A DNA stretch of 64,000 nt from Enemella evansiae (GCA_017255395.1 JAFKDC010000019.1:57098-121097), one strand, 5' to 3'. Counted from the first letter of the stretch, positions 17,609-26,484 are shown. Notes: generated by a model from the letters alone, not told the origin. Made by a program: numbers and translations.

Positions 17609-17669
17609 CTTCTTCGGTCTGAAAATACCTCGGGAGGGGGCCGGGGAGGGCAGAGCCCTCCCCGGGGCC
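17609..17669 (+). repeat. CTTCTT/AATACC intergenic element, copy b
   Basis: Core CTTCTTCGGTCTGAAAATAC followed by CTCGGGAGG and the strong inverted repeat GGCCGGGGAGGG / CCCTCCCCGGGGCC. It lies between the converging MBL and map genes. Confidence 0.8.
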
Positions 17670-17745
17670 TGCGTGGCCCGAACGCAAATCGACCCTCTGC
17701 GCCGCAAGGCGCGCCTCGGGATCGGGCGCCCGATCAGCGCCTTGA

Positions 17746-18558
17746 TCAGCCGTAGGTCGGGTGGAACAGCCCGCCGGGCGACAGTGTGAAGATCTCGCAG
17801 CCCTCCGCCGTCACGCCGACCGAATGCTCGAACTGCGCCGACAGCGACTTGTCGCGCGTCACCGCCGTCCAGTCGTCGGCCAGAACCTTGGTCTCGGGAC
17901 GGCCGAGGTTCACCATGGGCTCGATGGTGAAGAACATGCCCTCTTCCAGCACCGGCCCGGTGCCCGCGCGGCCGTAATGCAGCACGTTGGGCGGCGCGTG
18001 GAACACCCGCCCCAGCCCGTGCCCGCAGAAATCGCGCACCACGGACATGCGGTGCCCCTCGACGAAGCTCTGGATGGCATGGCCGATGTCGCCGAAGGTA
18101 TTGCCGGGCTTCACCGCCTCGATGCCCACCATCAGCGCATCATGCGTCACCTGGATCAGCCGCTCGGCCTTGCGCGGCAGCTTTCCCGCCACGTACATCC
18201 GGCTGGTGTCGCCATACCAGCCGTCCACGATCACCGTCACGTCGACGTTCAGGATATCGCCGTCCTTCAGGGTCTTGCCCCCCGGAATGCCGTGGCAGAC
18301 CACGTGGTTCACGCTGATGCAGGAGGCATGCTGGTAGCCCTTGTAGCCGATCGTGGCAGAGACCGCCCCGGCCTCTTCGACCCGGCCCCGGATGTAATCG
18401 TCGATCGCCTCGGTGGTCTGCCCGACGAAGACCCGCTCCGGCAGTTCGTCGAGGATCTGCGCCGCAAGCGCGCCCGCCCGCTGCATCCCGGCAAAATCGC
18501 CCGGTTCGTAGATGCGGATGCCGTCCCGCGTGACCCGCCCGCTTTCGTCCATCTTCAC
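17746..18558 (-). CDS. map: Methionine aminopeptidase, type I
   Basis: About 270 residues. It removes the initiator methionine from nascent proteins. Metal ligands are visible: the two Asp in LNVDVTVIVDGWYGDTS, His in FCGHGLGRVFH, Glu in FFTIEPMVN and Glu in SAQFEHSVGVT. HASCISVNHVVCHGIPGG is the family substrate pocket. The start is uncertain. GTG 18558 has GGAG seven bases upstream, ATG 18552 gives MDESGRVTRDGIRIY, and ATG 18597 has no obvious ribosome site. Confidence 0.93.
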   Translation of the reverse strand: MKMDESGRVTRDGIRIYEPGDFAGMQRAGALAAQILDELPERVFVGQTTEAIDDYIRGRVEEAGAVSATIGYKGYQHASCISVNHVVCHGIPGGKTLKDGDILNVDVTVIVDGWYGDTSRMYVAGKLPRKAERLIQVTHDALMVGIEAVKPGNTFGDIGHAIQSFVEGHRMSVVRDFCGHGLGRVFHAPPNVLHYGRAGTGPVLEEGMFFTIEPMVNLGRPETKVLADDWTAVTRDKSLSAQFEHSVGVTAEGCEIFTLSPGGLFHPTYG

Positions 18559-18690
18559 AAGGTCGCTCCACTTTGTCCTGCCCCCGTTTAACCCCATGGC
18601 GGCGCTTTTGCCAGACCGCCGCCGTGCGCCCCGGGGAACCCTTTGCACGAACCCGGGTTGGGAGCGCAGACCAACAAGGGGGACAACACC

Positions 18691-19590
18691 ATGGACCGGC
18701 TGAACGCGCTGATGACCACCGAACTCGTCAACGGAACCTCGCTATCGGACCTTCTGACGCTGGAATTCCTCGCGCAGGCGCTGGGGAATGTGGTCGCGGC
18801 GCTTCTGCTGCTGGCCGTCAGTTTCATGGTCGCGGGCTGGGTCCGGCGGCGCATCCGCGCCATCGGCGAGAGCAATCCGAAGATGGACGTCACCCTCTTC
18901 CACTTCCTCGGCAACCTCGCGCGCTACACCGTGCTGGCCCTTGCCGCGCTGGTCATCCTCAACACCTTCGGCGTCCAGACCACCTCGATCATCGCCGCCC
19001 TCGGCGCCGCCGGCCTTGCCGTGGGCCTGGCCCTTCAGGGCACCCTGTCGAATGTCGCGGCGGGCGTCATGATCATCATCTTCCGCCCCATCAAGATCGG
19101 CGATTTCGTCGAGGTCGGCGGCGAGATGGGCACCGTCAGGGACATCACGCTGAACACCACCGAACTGGCCAGCCTCGGCAACGTGCAGATCATCGTTCCG
19201 AACTCCGAAGTCTGGGGCAACGTGATCGAGAATTACTCCGCCTACCCCGAGCGCCGCGCGGAATGGACCTTCGGCGTGGGCTACGGCGCCAACCTGGCCA
19301 AGGCCGAGCAGGTGATCCGCGAGACCATCATGGCGGACGCGCGCTCGATGTCCGAACCCGAACCCTTCATCCAGGTCAATGCGCTCAACGACAGCTCGGT
19401 GGATTTCCTCGTGCGGGTCTGGGTCGGGACCGACGATTACTTCCAGTATCAGGCCGACATGAAGCGCGCCGTGAAAGAGGCGCTCGACAGCGCGGGCGTA
19501 GACATCCCCTTCCCCACGCGCACCCTGCATGTGGACGGCGCCCTGCGGACCGGAGCCGAGGCGCAGGACTCCCGTTCCGCCACAGAGTGA
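18691..19590 (+). CDS. mscS: Small-conductance mechanosensitive channel (MscS family)
   Basis: 299 residues, the length of classical MscS. An inner-membrane tension-gated channel that releases solutes on hypo-osmotic shock. Three membrane helices lie in the N-terminal ~130 residues. The pore helix TM3 is the Gly/Ala-rich AALGAAGLAVGLALQGTLSN, followed by VAAGVMIIIFRPIKIGDFVE. The cytoplasmic beta domain has the family motif VPNSEVWGNVIENYS. ATG 18691 is preceded by AAGGGGG at good spacing. It is divergent from map. Confidence 0.95.
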   Translation: MDRLNALMTTELVNGTSLSDLLTLEFLAQALGNVVAALLLLAVSFMVAGWVRRRIRAIGESNPKMDVTLFHFLGNLARYTVLALAALVILNTFGVQTTSIIAALGAAGLAVGLALQGTLSNVAAGVMIIIFRPIKIGDFVEVGGEMGTVRDITLNTTELASLGNVQIIVPNSEVWGNVIENYSAYPERRAEWTFGVGYGANLAKAEQVIRETIMADARSMSEPEPFIQVNALNDSSVDFLVRVWVGTDDYFQYQADMKRAVKEALDSAGVDIPFPTRTLHVDGALRTGAEAQDSRSATE

Positions 19591-19718
19591 GCGCCGGCCG
19601 CCGGCGGGCGTACGCCCCGCCAGCGGCGGCCGCCGCGCCCTCACAACCGGCGCGCCGCCTTTTCTTTTCGGGCCGCGCCCCGTAAGACCGCCCCGGCACA
19701 GAAGCGAAAGGCGGTCCC

Positions 19719-20378
19719 ATGTCCTTCATCACCCTTGTCCGCCACGGACAGGCCAACTCTGCCTCCAGGGACGAGGCGGGCTATGACAAGCTCAGCCCGC
19801 TGGGGTGGGAACAGGGGCGCTGGCTGGGCGGCTACTTCCGGCAGGCGGGAGAGCGCTTTGCCCGCGTCTATACTGGCACCCTGCGCCGCCACGTCGAGAC
19901 CGCCGAGGCCATCGCCGCCGATTGCGCGACAGCGCCGATCCGCGACGAGCGCCTGAACGAGCTAACCTATTTCCACATGGCGCAGATGCTGGAAGAGCAG
20001 CACGCCATCGCCATGCCCGCCGACCGCGAGACCTTCGTCCGCCACCTGCCCGTGCTCTTTGCCCATTGGCGTGACGGACGGATCGAGGGCGCGCCCGAGA
20101 GTTTCGATGCCTTCGAGACCCGCACCCGCGCGGTGCTGGAAGAGATCGCCGCGGGCGAGGGCCGCGCGCTGGTCGTGACCTCGGGCGGGCTGATCGGCAT
20201 GGCCATGCGCATCGTCATGGGGCTGGACCTGCCCGCCATGGCGCATTGCTGCCTCGCCATCGAGAACTCCTCGGTGCACCGCATCCAGCCGCTGCCCTCG
20301 GGGCTGGCGCTGACGCAGTTCAACGCGCTGCCCCACCTCGACACGCCCGAAAGGCAGCACGCCCGCAGCCACCTGTGA
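19719..20378 (+). CDS. Histidine phosphatase family protein
   Basis: 219 residues. Phosphoglycerate mutase-like fold with the phosphohistidine motif ITLVRHGQAN at the N-terminus, YTGTLRRHVETAEAIA (second Arg/His pocket) and VVTSGGLIGMAMRIVMGL near the end. The last motif has Ser-Gly where most family members have Ser-His-Gly (THGG or SHGG), so the second catalytic His may be displaced. The function is unassigned; it could be a sugar-phosphate or protein phosphatase. Confidence 0.85.
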   Translation: MSFITLVRHGQANSASRDEAGYDKLSPLGWEQGRWLGGYFRQAGERFARVYTGTLRRHVETAEAIAADCATAPIRDERLNELTYFHMAQMLEEQHAIAMPADRETFVRHLPVLFAHWRDGRIEGAPESFDAFETRTRAVLEEIAAGEGRALVVTSGGLIGMAMRIVMGLDLPAMAHCCLAIENSSVHRIQPLPSGLALTQFNALPHLDTPERQHARSHL

Positions 20379-20381
20379 GGG

Positions 20382-20427
20382 GCAAAATTCTTCGAAGAAT
20401 TTTGCAAGGGTTTTCGAAAACCCTTGC
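20382..20427. repeat. Pair of TTCGAA-centred palindromes
   Basis: Two 24-bp palindromes share a GC at their junction. The first (20382-20405) has arms GCAAAATTC; the second (20404-20427) has arms GCAAGGGTT; both centre on TTCGAA or TTTCGAAA and are followed by CCCCGCC. The pair starts four bases after the phosphatase stop. Confidence 0.85.
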
Positions 20428-20478
20428 CCCCGCCGGTCACAACCCGTTCCCTGCCCCGGACACATCGAAAGGCCCCGC

Positions 20479-21537
20479 ATGACCCATCTGTGGATCCGCG
20501 CCGAGACCCGCCCGAACGAGGAACGCGTCGGCATCACCCCCGAAGGCGTGGCGCGCCTGATCGCTGCTGGCATGAGAGTGACCTTCGAGGAAAGCGCGAC
20601 CCGCATCCTGCCGACAAAGCCCTATGCCGAGGTGGGCGCGACCATCGCGCGCGAAGGCGCATGGCCCGATGCGCCGAAAGACGCGCTGGTCTTCGGCCTC
20701 AAGGAACTGCCCGACGATGGCACGCCGCTGCGGCACCGGCACATCCTTTTCGGTCATGCCTACAAGGGTCAGCCGGACGGGCAGCGCCTGCTGAAGCGCT
20801 TCGCCGAGGGGGGCGGGGCGCTTTACGATCTCGAATACCTGCTCGACGAAGACGGCCGCCGGGTCGCCGCCTTCGGCTACTGGGCGGGCTACGCGGGCGC
20901 CGCCGTCTCGCTGCTGGCATGGGCCGCGCAGCGACAGGGCGCGCTCTGCCCGCCGGTCAGCGCATGGCCCGACGAGGCCGCCCTGCAACGCGACCTGCGC
21001 GCCGCGCTTCAGGTCACCTCGCCACTGCCCCGCGCCATTGTCATCGGCGCGCTGGGGCGCGTGGGCTCCGGCGCGCGCGATCTTTGCGCCGCCATGGGTG
21101 TAGGCACTACCGACTGGGACATGGCCGAGACCGCCTCGGGCGGGCCCTTCCCCGAGGTGCTGGAGCACGAGGTCTTCCTCAACTGCATCCTCGCCCAGCC
21201 CGGCTGCCCGGTCTTCGTGCCCGCCGAGGCCCGCAAGGCCGACCGCAGGCTGAGCGTCATCGGCGACATCGCCTGCGACCCGACCAGCGCCTTCTCCCCG
21301 ATCAAGGTCTACGACCGCGCGACCTCCTGGGCGGCGCCGGCCCTGCGCGCGCATGAGGATCCGCCGCTGGACGTCATGGCCATCGACAACCTGCCCTCGC
21401 TGCTGCCGCGCGAATCCTCGCTGGATTTCGCCGCGCAGCTTCTGCCCCACCTGGAAACGCTCGACCGTCTGGATCAGGGCGTCTGGGGCCGGGCGAAGGC
21501 GCTCTTCGACACTCATCTGAAGGAGGCAACGACATGA
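20479..21537 (+). CDS. Saccharopine dehydrogenase (lysine-forming type, Lys1-like)
   Basis: 352 residues. It interconverts lysine plus 2-oxoglutarate and saccharopine with a nicotinamide cofactor; in bacteria it probably acts as the reductase half of lysine degradation. It has the alanine dehydrogenase/LKR-type N-terminal domain (RAETRPNEERVGITPEGV, and LVFGLKELPDDGTPL, HILFGHAYKGQ). A Rossmann segment AIVIGALGRVGSGARDLC follows, and the C-terminal part has ISVIGDIACDP-like sequence (LSVIGDIACDPTSAFSPI). The stop overlaps the start of the second saccharopine gene (ATGA), so the two are made together. Confidence 0.9.
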   Translation: MTHLWIRAETRPNEERVGITPEGVARLIAAGMRVTFEESATRILPTKPYAEVGATIAREGAWPDAPKDALVFGLKELPDDGTPLRHRHILFGHAYKGQPDGQRLLKRFAEGGGALYDLEYLLDEDGRRVAAFGYWAGYAGAAVSLLAWAAQRQGALCPPVSAWPDEAALQRDLRAALQVTSPLPRAIVIGALGRVGSGARDLCAAMGVGTTDWDMAETASGGPFPEVLEHEVFLNCILAQPGCPVFVPAEARKADRRLSVIGDIACDPTSAFSPIKVYDRATSWAAPALRAHEDPPLDVMAIDNLPSLLPRESSLDFAAQLLPHLETLDRLDQGVWGRAKALFDTHLKEATT

Positions 21538-22664
21538 CCATCCACTGGTGCGGCACCGGCCTGTCCGCCGTCCCCGGCCTGCGCCGCCTGATCGAGGCGG
21601 GCCACCCCGTCACCGTCTGGAACCGGACCGTGGACAAGGCGCAGGCCGCCGTCGGTGACCTGACCGACGACATCCGGGCCTTCGAGATCGACGCCCTGAG
21701 GGCCGAGGCCAAGGCGGGCGACGTCATCGTCTCGATGCTGCCCGCCGACTGGCACGTCCCGCTGGCGGAGCTGGCCATCGAGGCGGGGGCGCAATTTGTG
21801 TCGTCGTCCTATATCGCGCCCGAGATGCGGGCGCTGGATGCCCGCGCCAGGGCGGCGGACGTGCGGCTGGTCAACGAGGTCGGCCTCGACCCGGGCATCG
21901 ACCACCTGATGGCCCATGCACTGATGGCCGACTACAAGGCCTCGCCTGCCTTCGACAAGGCCAACGCGGTGTCCTTCCTGTCCTACTGCGGCGGGGTCCC
22001 GAAGGAACCCAACGCCTTCCGCTACAAGTTCTCATGGGCGCCGGTGGGCGTGCTGAAGGCGCTGCGCTCGCCCTCGCGGTCGATCCGCAACTTCTCGGTG
22101 CTCGAGGTCTCGCGGCCATGGGACGCGCTGACCCGCTTCGACGCGCCGCTGCCGGTGCCGGAAAGCTTCGAGGTCTACCCGAACCGCGATTCGCTGCCCT
22201 TCATGGCGGAATACGGCTTTGGCGAGGACTGGCAGGTGAAGGATTTTGTGCGCGGCACCATGCGCCTGAACGGCTGGGCGGAAGCCTGGAAGGAGATCTT
22301 CGCCGAGGCCCCCACCGCCTCTGACGCGCGGCTGCAGGAGATCGCGGACCGGTTGCTGGCCGAGAACGCCTACGCGCCCGGAGAGCCGGACCGCGTGGTG
22401 CTTTGCGTCGATCTGAAGGCCGAGCGCGAGGGCGTGGCGGTCTGGCACAAGACCTACGTCATGGACGCATGGGGCGACGCGCGCGGCAATGCTATGGGGC
22501 GGCTGGTCTCGGTTCCCGTGTCGCTGGCGGTCGAGGCGGTGCTAGCGCGGACGGTTCCGGCGGGCGTCACGGCGGCGCCCTCCGACCCGAAGCTGGTGCA
22601 GGGCTGGCTGGACGAGGTGCAACGGCTGGCGCAGCACCTGATGGTGGTCGATCACCGCGCCTGA
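21534..22664 (+). CDS. Saccharopine dehydrogenase (glutamate-forming type, Lys9-like)
   Basis: 376 residues. It splits saccharopine to glutamate and 2-aminoadipate semialdehyde. The N-terminus has a Rossmann fold with the variant nucleotide loop WCGTGLSAVPGLRRLI. The family core is VSSSYIAPEMRALDARA, VNEVGLDPGIDHLMAH (very characteristic) and VSFLSYCGGVPKEPNAFRYK. It overlaps its partner by four bases. With lys1 it forms a two-gene saccharopine unit; no lysine-biosynthetic aminoadipate genes are nearby, which favours lysine degradation. Confidence 0.92.
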   Translation: MTIHWCGTGLSAVPGLRRLIEAGHPVTVWNRTVDKAQAAVGDLTDDIRAFEIDALRAEAKAGDVIVSMLPADWHVPLAELAIEAGAQFVSSSYIAPEMRALDARARAADVRLVNEVGLDPGIDHLMAHALMADYKASPAFDKANAVSFLSYCGGVPKEPNAFRYKFSWAPVGVLKALRSPSRSIRNFSVLEVSRPWDALTRFDAPLPVPESFEVYPNRDSLPFMAEYGFGEDWQVKDFVRGTMRLNGWAEAWKEIFAEAPTASDARLQEIADRLLAENAYAPGEPDRVVLCVDLKAEREGVAVWHKTYVMDAWGDARGNAMGRLVSVPVSLAVEAVLARTVPAGVTAAPSDPKLVQGWLDEVQRLAQHLMVVDHRA

Positions 22665-22690
22665 ACGCGGGCGGCGTGCCGGTTCCGGGC

Positions 22691-22720
22691 GGCGCGCAGC
22701 GGTATTTGGACCGAGAAGAC
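22691..22720 (-). repeat. CTTCTT/AATACC intergenic element, copy c
   Basis: Read on the minus strand: GTCTTCTCGGTCCAAATACC followed by GCTGCGCGCC. This is a shorter version of the family core with a one-base change in CTTCTT. Confidence 0.65.
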
Positions 22721-22845
22721 GCTCGGGGATGCGTCAGGCAGGCAGGGGTGCCGCCTGATGCTCCGGTCACGCGCTATGTGGGCCGGGAAGAGGCATGCGG
22801 GTGTGCGGTTTTGGCGGCTGTCTCGCCTGCGGCGCTCGTGCTTTT

Positions 22846-22869
22846 TGAGTATTTTTGCAGAGAAGAAGC
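22846..22869 (-). repeat. CTTCTT/AATACC intergenic element, diverged copy
   Basis: Read on the minus strand: CTTCTTCTCTGCAAAAATAC then TC. It has the same spacing of the CTTCTT and AAATAC blocks as the other copies but lacks the GC-rich hairpin. Confidence 0.5.
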
Positions 22870-22968
22870 TGCAGGGCGTGAATGAATGGACCGGCACGGC
22901 GATTGGATTGGCCGGGTTTCGGCGCGGCGTCTCTGGCTCTTGCAAGGCGTGTTGGGCGCCCGGCCCGT

Positions 22969-24090
22969 TCAGTCCTTCGACAGCTTCGGAGCGGCGCGGT
23001 CCAGCACGAGGTCGGCATCCGAGAAGCGGAAGGGCGCGCGGACGCCCGCGATGCCTTCGGGCGCGATCTGAAGGCCCCGCGTCACCACCTGCGGGTCGGC
23101 GAAGACCTGCGCCATGTCGTTGATCGGGCCGGCGGGAACGCCCTGCGCCTCGCAGGCGGCCAGCAGCGCGTCGCGGGTCATGCTTCGCGTGGCCTCGGTC
23201 AGGCGGGCGGTAAGGGCGTCGCGATTGGCGATGCGGTCGGCATTGGTGAGGTAGGCCGGGTCCGTTGCGAGGGCCTCCAGTCCGAGGATGCCGCAGAGGC
23301 GGCGGTACTGCGCATCGTTTCCTGTGGCGATGATGATATGCCCGTCGGCGCAGTCGAAGACCTGATAGGGGGTCAGGTTCGGGTGGTAGTTGCCCGTTCG
23401 CCCCGGCGGTGTGCCGGTGGCGAGGTAGTTCAGCGACTGGTTCGCCATGGCGGTAACCGCGCAGTCCATCAGGCTCATGTCGATGTGCTGGCCGCGGCCT
23501 GTGCGGCCGCGCTGGTGCAGGGCGGCGAGGATGCCGGAGACCGAGTAGAGCCCGGTGAAGAGGTCGGTGATCGCCACGCCCGCGCGCTGAGGCTGGCCGT
23601 CGGGGGCGCCGGTCACCGACATGAAGCCCGACATGCCCTGAATGATGTAATCGTAGCCCGCGCGGTGGGCGTAGGGGCCGTCCTGCCCGAAGCCCGTGAT
23701 CGAGCAGTAGATCAGGCGCGCGTTGACTTGCGCCAGCGCGGCATAATCCATGCCGTATTTGACCAGCCCGCCGACCTTGAAGTTCTCGATCAGGATGTCG
23801 GCATCGGCCACCAGTTCGCGCATCCGGGCCTGCCCCGCGTCAGAGGCCAGATCCACGCATTCCGACCGCTTGCCCCGGTTGCACGAGTGGAAGTAGGCGG
23901 CGCTGCGATCCCCCTCGCGTTCCACGAAGGGCGGGCCCCAGCGGCGGGTGTCGTCGCCCTCGGGGCTTTCGATCTTCAGCACGTCGGCGCCGAGATCGGC
24001 AAGCGTCTGACCGGCCCAGGGGCCGGCCAGGATGCGCGCCAGTTCGATGACCTTCACCCCTTCGAGGGGGCCGCGCGGTGCCGAAGTCAT
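22969..24090 (-). CDS. CaiB/BaiF-family CoA-transferase
   Basis: 373 residues. Class III CoA-transferase moving CoA between carboxylic acids. Family features are KVIELARILAGPWAGQ at the N-terminus, LGADVLKIESPEGDDTR, RGKRSECVDL, ADILIENFKVG, and GYDYIIQGMSGFMSVTG, which carries the catalytic Asp. The stretch GNYHPNLTPYQVFDCADGH is also typical. The substrate cannot be read from sequence; dicarboxylate transfer, such as succinyl-CoA to glutarate, is one option given the neighbouring lysine-degradation genes. The start overlaps the DsbA-like stop by four bases (ATGA). Confidence 0.9.
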   Translation of the reverse strand: MTSAPRGPLEGVKVIELARILAGPWAGQTLADLGADVLKIESPEGDDTRRWGPPFVEREGDRSAAYFHSCNRGKRSECVDLASDAGQARMRELVADADILIENFKVGGLVKYGMDYAALAQVNARLIYCSITGFGQDGPYAHRAGYDYIIQGMSGFMSVTGAPDGQPQRAGVAITDLFTGLYSVSGILAALHQRGRTGRGQHIDMSLMDCAVTAMANQSLNYLATGTPPGRTGNYHPNLTPYQVFDCADGHIIIATGNDAQYRRLCGILGLEALATDPAYLTNADRIANRDALTARLTEATRSMTRDALLAACEAQGVPAGPINDMAQVFADPQVVTRGLQIAPEGIAGVRAPFRFSDADLVLDRAAPKLSKD

Positions 24091-24764
24091 TCGCCCAGGC
24101 GTTCGTCCAGAAGCGCCGAGAAGTCGGCGTAGTTCATGTTCGAATGCTTGGTGCCGTCGATGATGAACGAAGGCGTGGACGAGATGTCGTCACGCGTCGC
24201 GTTCTCCTGGTACCAGGCCACGAGGCTGCGCAGCTTGGTGCTGTCGGTCAGGCAGGCGTTCAGCTCTTCCGAGCCGAGGCCCGCGAGGCGGCCGATCTTG
24301 CGCAGCGATTCCGCGATGGCCTCGTCCGATCCGCCGCGCGCCCAGTCCTGCTGGCCCTTGTAGACCAGATCGGTGATGCCGAAGAACTTCTCTTCGCCGC
24401 CGCAGCGCGCGATCAGAGAGGCCCACATGCCGTATTTGTCGAAGTAGACCTCGCGGTAAGTGAACTTCACCTTTCCGGTGTCGATGTAGTTCTCTTTCAG
24501 GTCCTTGAAGACCGAGGTGTGGAAGGTGGCGCAATGCGGGCAGGTGTAAGAGGCGTATTCGATCACCTCGACCGGCGCGTCCTCGGCGCCCAGCGTCATC
24601 TCGACGATGGCGGAGGTATCGACCTCTCCGGCTTCCTGCGCCGAGGCGGCACCCGGCAGCGCGATCTGCGCGCCCGGGGCGGTGCCGGAGCCCTGCGTCA
24701 TGTACCACGCGCCGCCGCCGATCAGGGTCAGCGCCACCGCGCCCGCCGTCAGGGAATTCTTCAT
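24087..24764 (-). CDS. DsbA/DsbG-like thiol oxidoreductase, exported
   Basis: 225 residues from ATG 24764, which has a purine-rich GAGGCGAG upstream; a longer start at 24791 is less likely. It has an N-terminal hydrophobic signal or anchor (MKNSLTAGAVALTLIGGGAW), then a thioredoxin fold with the active site SYTCPHCATFH (CPHC). The helical insert runs through the middle, and the cis-Pro loop is STPSFIIDG. Probably periplasmic disulfide formation or isomerisation. It is translationally coupled to the CoA-transferase and lies 36 bases after the DUF721 gene. Confidence 0.9.
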   Translation of the reverse strand: MKNSLTAGAVALTLIGGGAWYMTQGSGTAPGAQIALPGAASAQEAGEVDTSAIVEMTLGAEDAPVEVIEYASYTCPHCATFHTSVFKDLKENYIDTGKVKFTYREVYFDKYGMWASLIARCGGEEKFFGITDLVYKGQQDWARGGSDEAIAESLRKIGRLAGLGSEELNACLTDSTKLRSLVAWYQENATRDDISSTPSFIIDGTKHSNMNYADFSALLDERLGE

Positions 24765-24800
24765 CGCTCGCCTCGTTCCTTGCAGATTCATGGGTCGGCG

Positions 24801-25313
24801 CTAACGCCGCTTGCCCTTGGATATGACGTTTGCCCCCAGGCGTTCAAGCGCCGCACGCAGGCCGGGGTCGCCCACTTCGCCCATACTGGCCTGAACCTCA
24901 CGCAGAATTTCCGGCGCGTGATCGGGCGCGGAAGGTTTCGCGCGCCTGTGCTGGAAGTCCACCTGCCCCTCGGCGAATCCCGTGGCGGCGGTCTGGGTGA
25001 CGCGGACCCGGGCAATCGCGTTGTAGCCGTAGACCGCGTTGATCTTGGCGCGGATCTGCTCGCGCTGCGTCTCTACCATGGGGGCCATGGCGCCGGTCGT
25101 CAGCACCGTCAGCGTAGCGCCAAAGCCGCCGCGGCCATAGCTGACCTCGACCGGGCGGGACATGGCGGCGAGGTCGGCGCCGACGATCTCCTCCCAGTGG
25201 GTCAGCACGCGGGACTGGGCAAAGCCGCGCGTCTCGGACGCGTTGCGGACGCGGGTTTCGAGCAGCTTCGAGGTGCGGGCAAAGCCGTAGGTGGTGCCGC
25301 GGCGCTGGGTCAT
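24801..25313 (-). CDS. DUF721 (DciA-like) protein
   Basis: 170 residues from ATG 25313, which is preceded by GGAGAG at good spacing; a longer frame starting at 25385 is not favoured. DUF721 proteins include DciA, the replicative-helicase loader of most bacteria lacking DnaC. The typical N-terminus (RTSKLLETRVRNASETRG), HWEEIVGADLAAMSRP and an alternating basic/hydrophobic beta core (ATLTVLTTGAMAPMVETQ) support membership. The C-terminal tail is basic (VISKGKRR). It is divergent from mutY. Confidence 0.85.
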   Translation of the reverse strand: MTQRRGTTYGFARTSKLLETRVRNASETRGFAQSRVLTHWEEIVGADLAAMSRPVEVSYGRGGFGATLTVLTTGAMAPMVETQREQIRAKINAVYGYNAIARVRVTQTAATGFAEGQVDFQHRRAKPSAPDHAPEILREVQASMGEVGDPGLRAALERLGANVISKGKRR

Positions 25314-25400
25314 GGCTTGAATCTCTCCTGTCGCCGCTATTGTAGTGGGCGCGCGCCCTGCCGCGCCAGTCCAGTCTTGCCGCAACCGGAGCCTTTTCGC

Positions 25401-26459
25401 GTGTCATCCGCCGACCCCCTCGACCTGCTCGACTGGTACGACCGCCACGCGCGCGAAATGCCCTGGCGCACGGGCCCCCGCGCCCGGGCGGCGGGGGTGC
25501 GGCCCGATCCCTACCGCGTCTGGCTGTCCGAGATCATGCTGCAACAGACCACGGTCGCGGCGGTGAAGAGCTACTTCCTCGCTTTCACCGAACGCTGGCC
25601 GACCGTGACCGCGCTGGCCGCTGCCCGGGACGAGGACGTGATGGCCGCATGGGCGGGGCTTGGCTACTACGCCCGCGCCCGCAACCTGCTGAAATGTGCG
25701 CGCGTGGTGGCGCAGGACTACGGCGGGCAGTTCCCGCAGGATCACGCCACGCTGCTGACCCTGCCGGGCGTGGGCCGCTACACCGCCGCCGCCGTCGCGG
25801 CCATCGCCTTCGACGACCCGCAGGTGGTGGTGGATGGCAACGTGGAACGCGTCATGGCGCGGCTGCACGACGAGCACACGCCCCTGCCACAGGCCAAGCC
25901 GGTGCTGACAGACTACGCCGCCGCGCTGACGCCCGTGGCCCGGCCCGGGGATTACGCGCAGGCCGTGATGGACCTCGGCGCAACGATCTGCACGCCCAAG
26001 CGCCCCGCCTGCGGGCTTTGCCCCTGGCGCGCGCCCTGCGCGGCCTGGGCGGCGGGGACCATGGCGGAATTGCCCAAGAAAGCGCCGAAGAAGCGCAAGC
26101 CCACGCGCCACGGCATCGCCTACCTTGCCCGTCGCGTGGATGGCGCGTGGCTCTTGGAGCGGCGGCCCGACAAGGGGCTTCTGGGCGGGATGCTGGGCTG
26201 GCCGGGGTCGGACTGGGGCGACGACCCGGCAGAGGCGCCGCCGATCCGCGCCGAGTGGCGCGAACTGGGCGAAGAGGCGCGCCACACCTTCACCCATTTC
26301 CACCTGCGGCTGACGATAAAGACCGCGCTGGTTCCGATGGAGCGCGCCCCGGATCGCGGAGATTTCATCGAAGCGCCCGATTTCAGCCCCGCCGATCTGC
26401 CAACGGTGATGCGCAAGGCCTTTGATCTTGCGCAAGGCGCCTGGAGCAGGCAGCGTTAG
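25401..26459 (+). CDS. mutY: A/G-specific adenine DNA glycosylase
   Basis: 352 residues from GTG 25401; longer upstream frames are shadows. It removes adenine mispaired with 8-oxoguanine. The helix-hairpin-helix region is LLTLPGVGRYTAAAVAAIAF, the catalytic Asp is in VVVDGNVERVMARL, and LQQTTVAAVKSY is a family signature. The [4Fe-4S] loop is CTPKRPACGLCPWRAPC with the expected C-X6-C-X2-C-X5-C spacing. The C-terminal NUDIX-like domain (LLERRPDKGLLGGMLGWPG, THFHLRL) recognises 8-oxoG. It is followed directly by the alkB-type gene. Confidence 0.95.
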   Translation: MSSADPLDLLDWYDRHAREMPWRTGPRARAAGVRPDPYRVWLSEIMLQQTTVAAVKSYFLAFTERWPTVTALAAARDEDVMAAWAGLGYYARARNLLKCARVVAQDYGGQFPQDHATLLTLPGVGRYTAAAVAAIAFDDPQVVVDGNVERVMARLHDEHTPLPQAKPVLTDYAAALTPVARPGDYAQAVMDLGATICTPKRPACGLCPWRAPCAAWAAGTMAELPKKAPKKRKPTRHGIAYLARRVDGAWLLERRPDKGLLGGMLGWPGSDWGDDPAEAPPIRAEWRELGEEARHTFTHFHLRLTIKTALVPMERAPDRGDFIEAPDFSPADLPTVMRKAFDLAQGAWSRQR

Positions 26460-26484
26460 GATGGAGCGCATGAAGGACAAGCCG

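Larger units (their letters stand above)
22665..22968. other. Spacer between convergent genes with two repeat elements
   Basis: A 304-base junction of the saccharopine and CoA-transferase genes. It holds two minus-oriented CTTCTT elements, at 22691-22720 and 22846-22869, and otherwise nothing recognisable. Confidence 0.6.

Noticed and set aside
22758..23123. Plus-strand frame of 121 codons in the spacer before the CoA-transferase
   Set aside because: It runs into the 3' end of the opposing gene, has no ribosome site and a compositional, domain-free translation.
24078..25400. N-terminal extension of mutY
   Set aside because: The extension is antisense to the DsbA-like and DUF721 genes, and MutY homology begins at GTG 25401.
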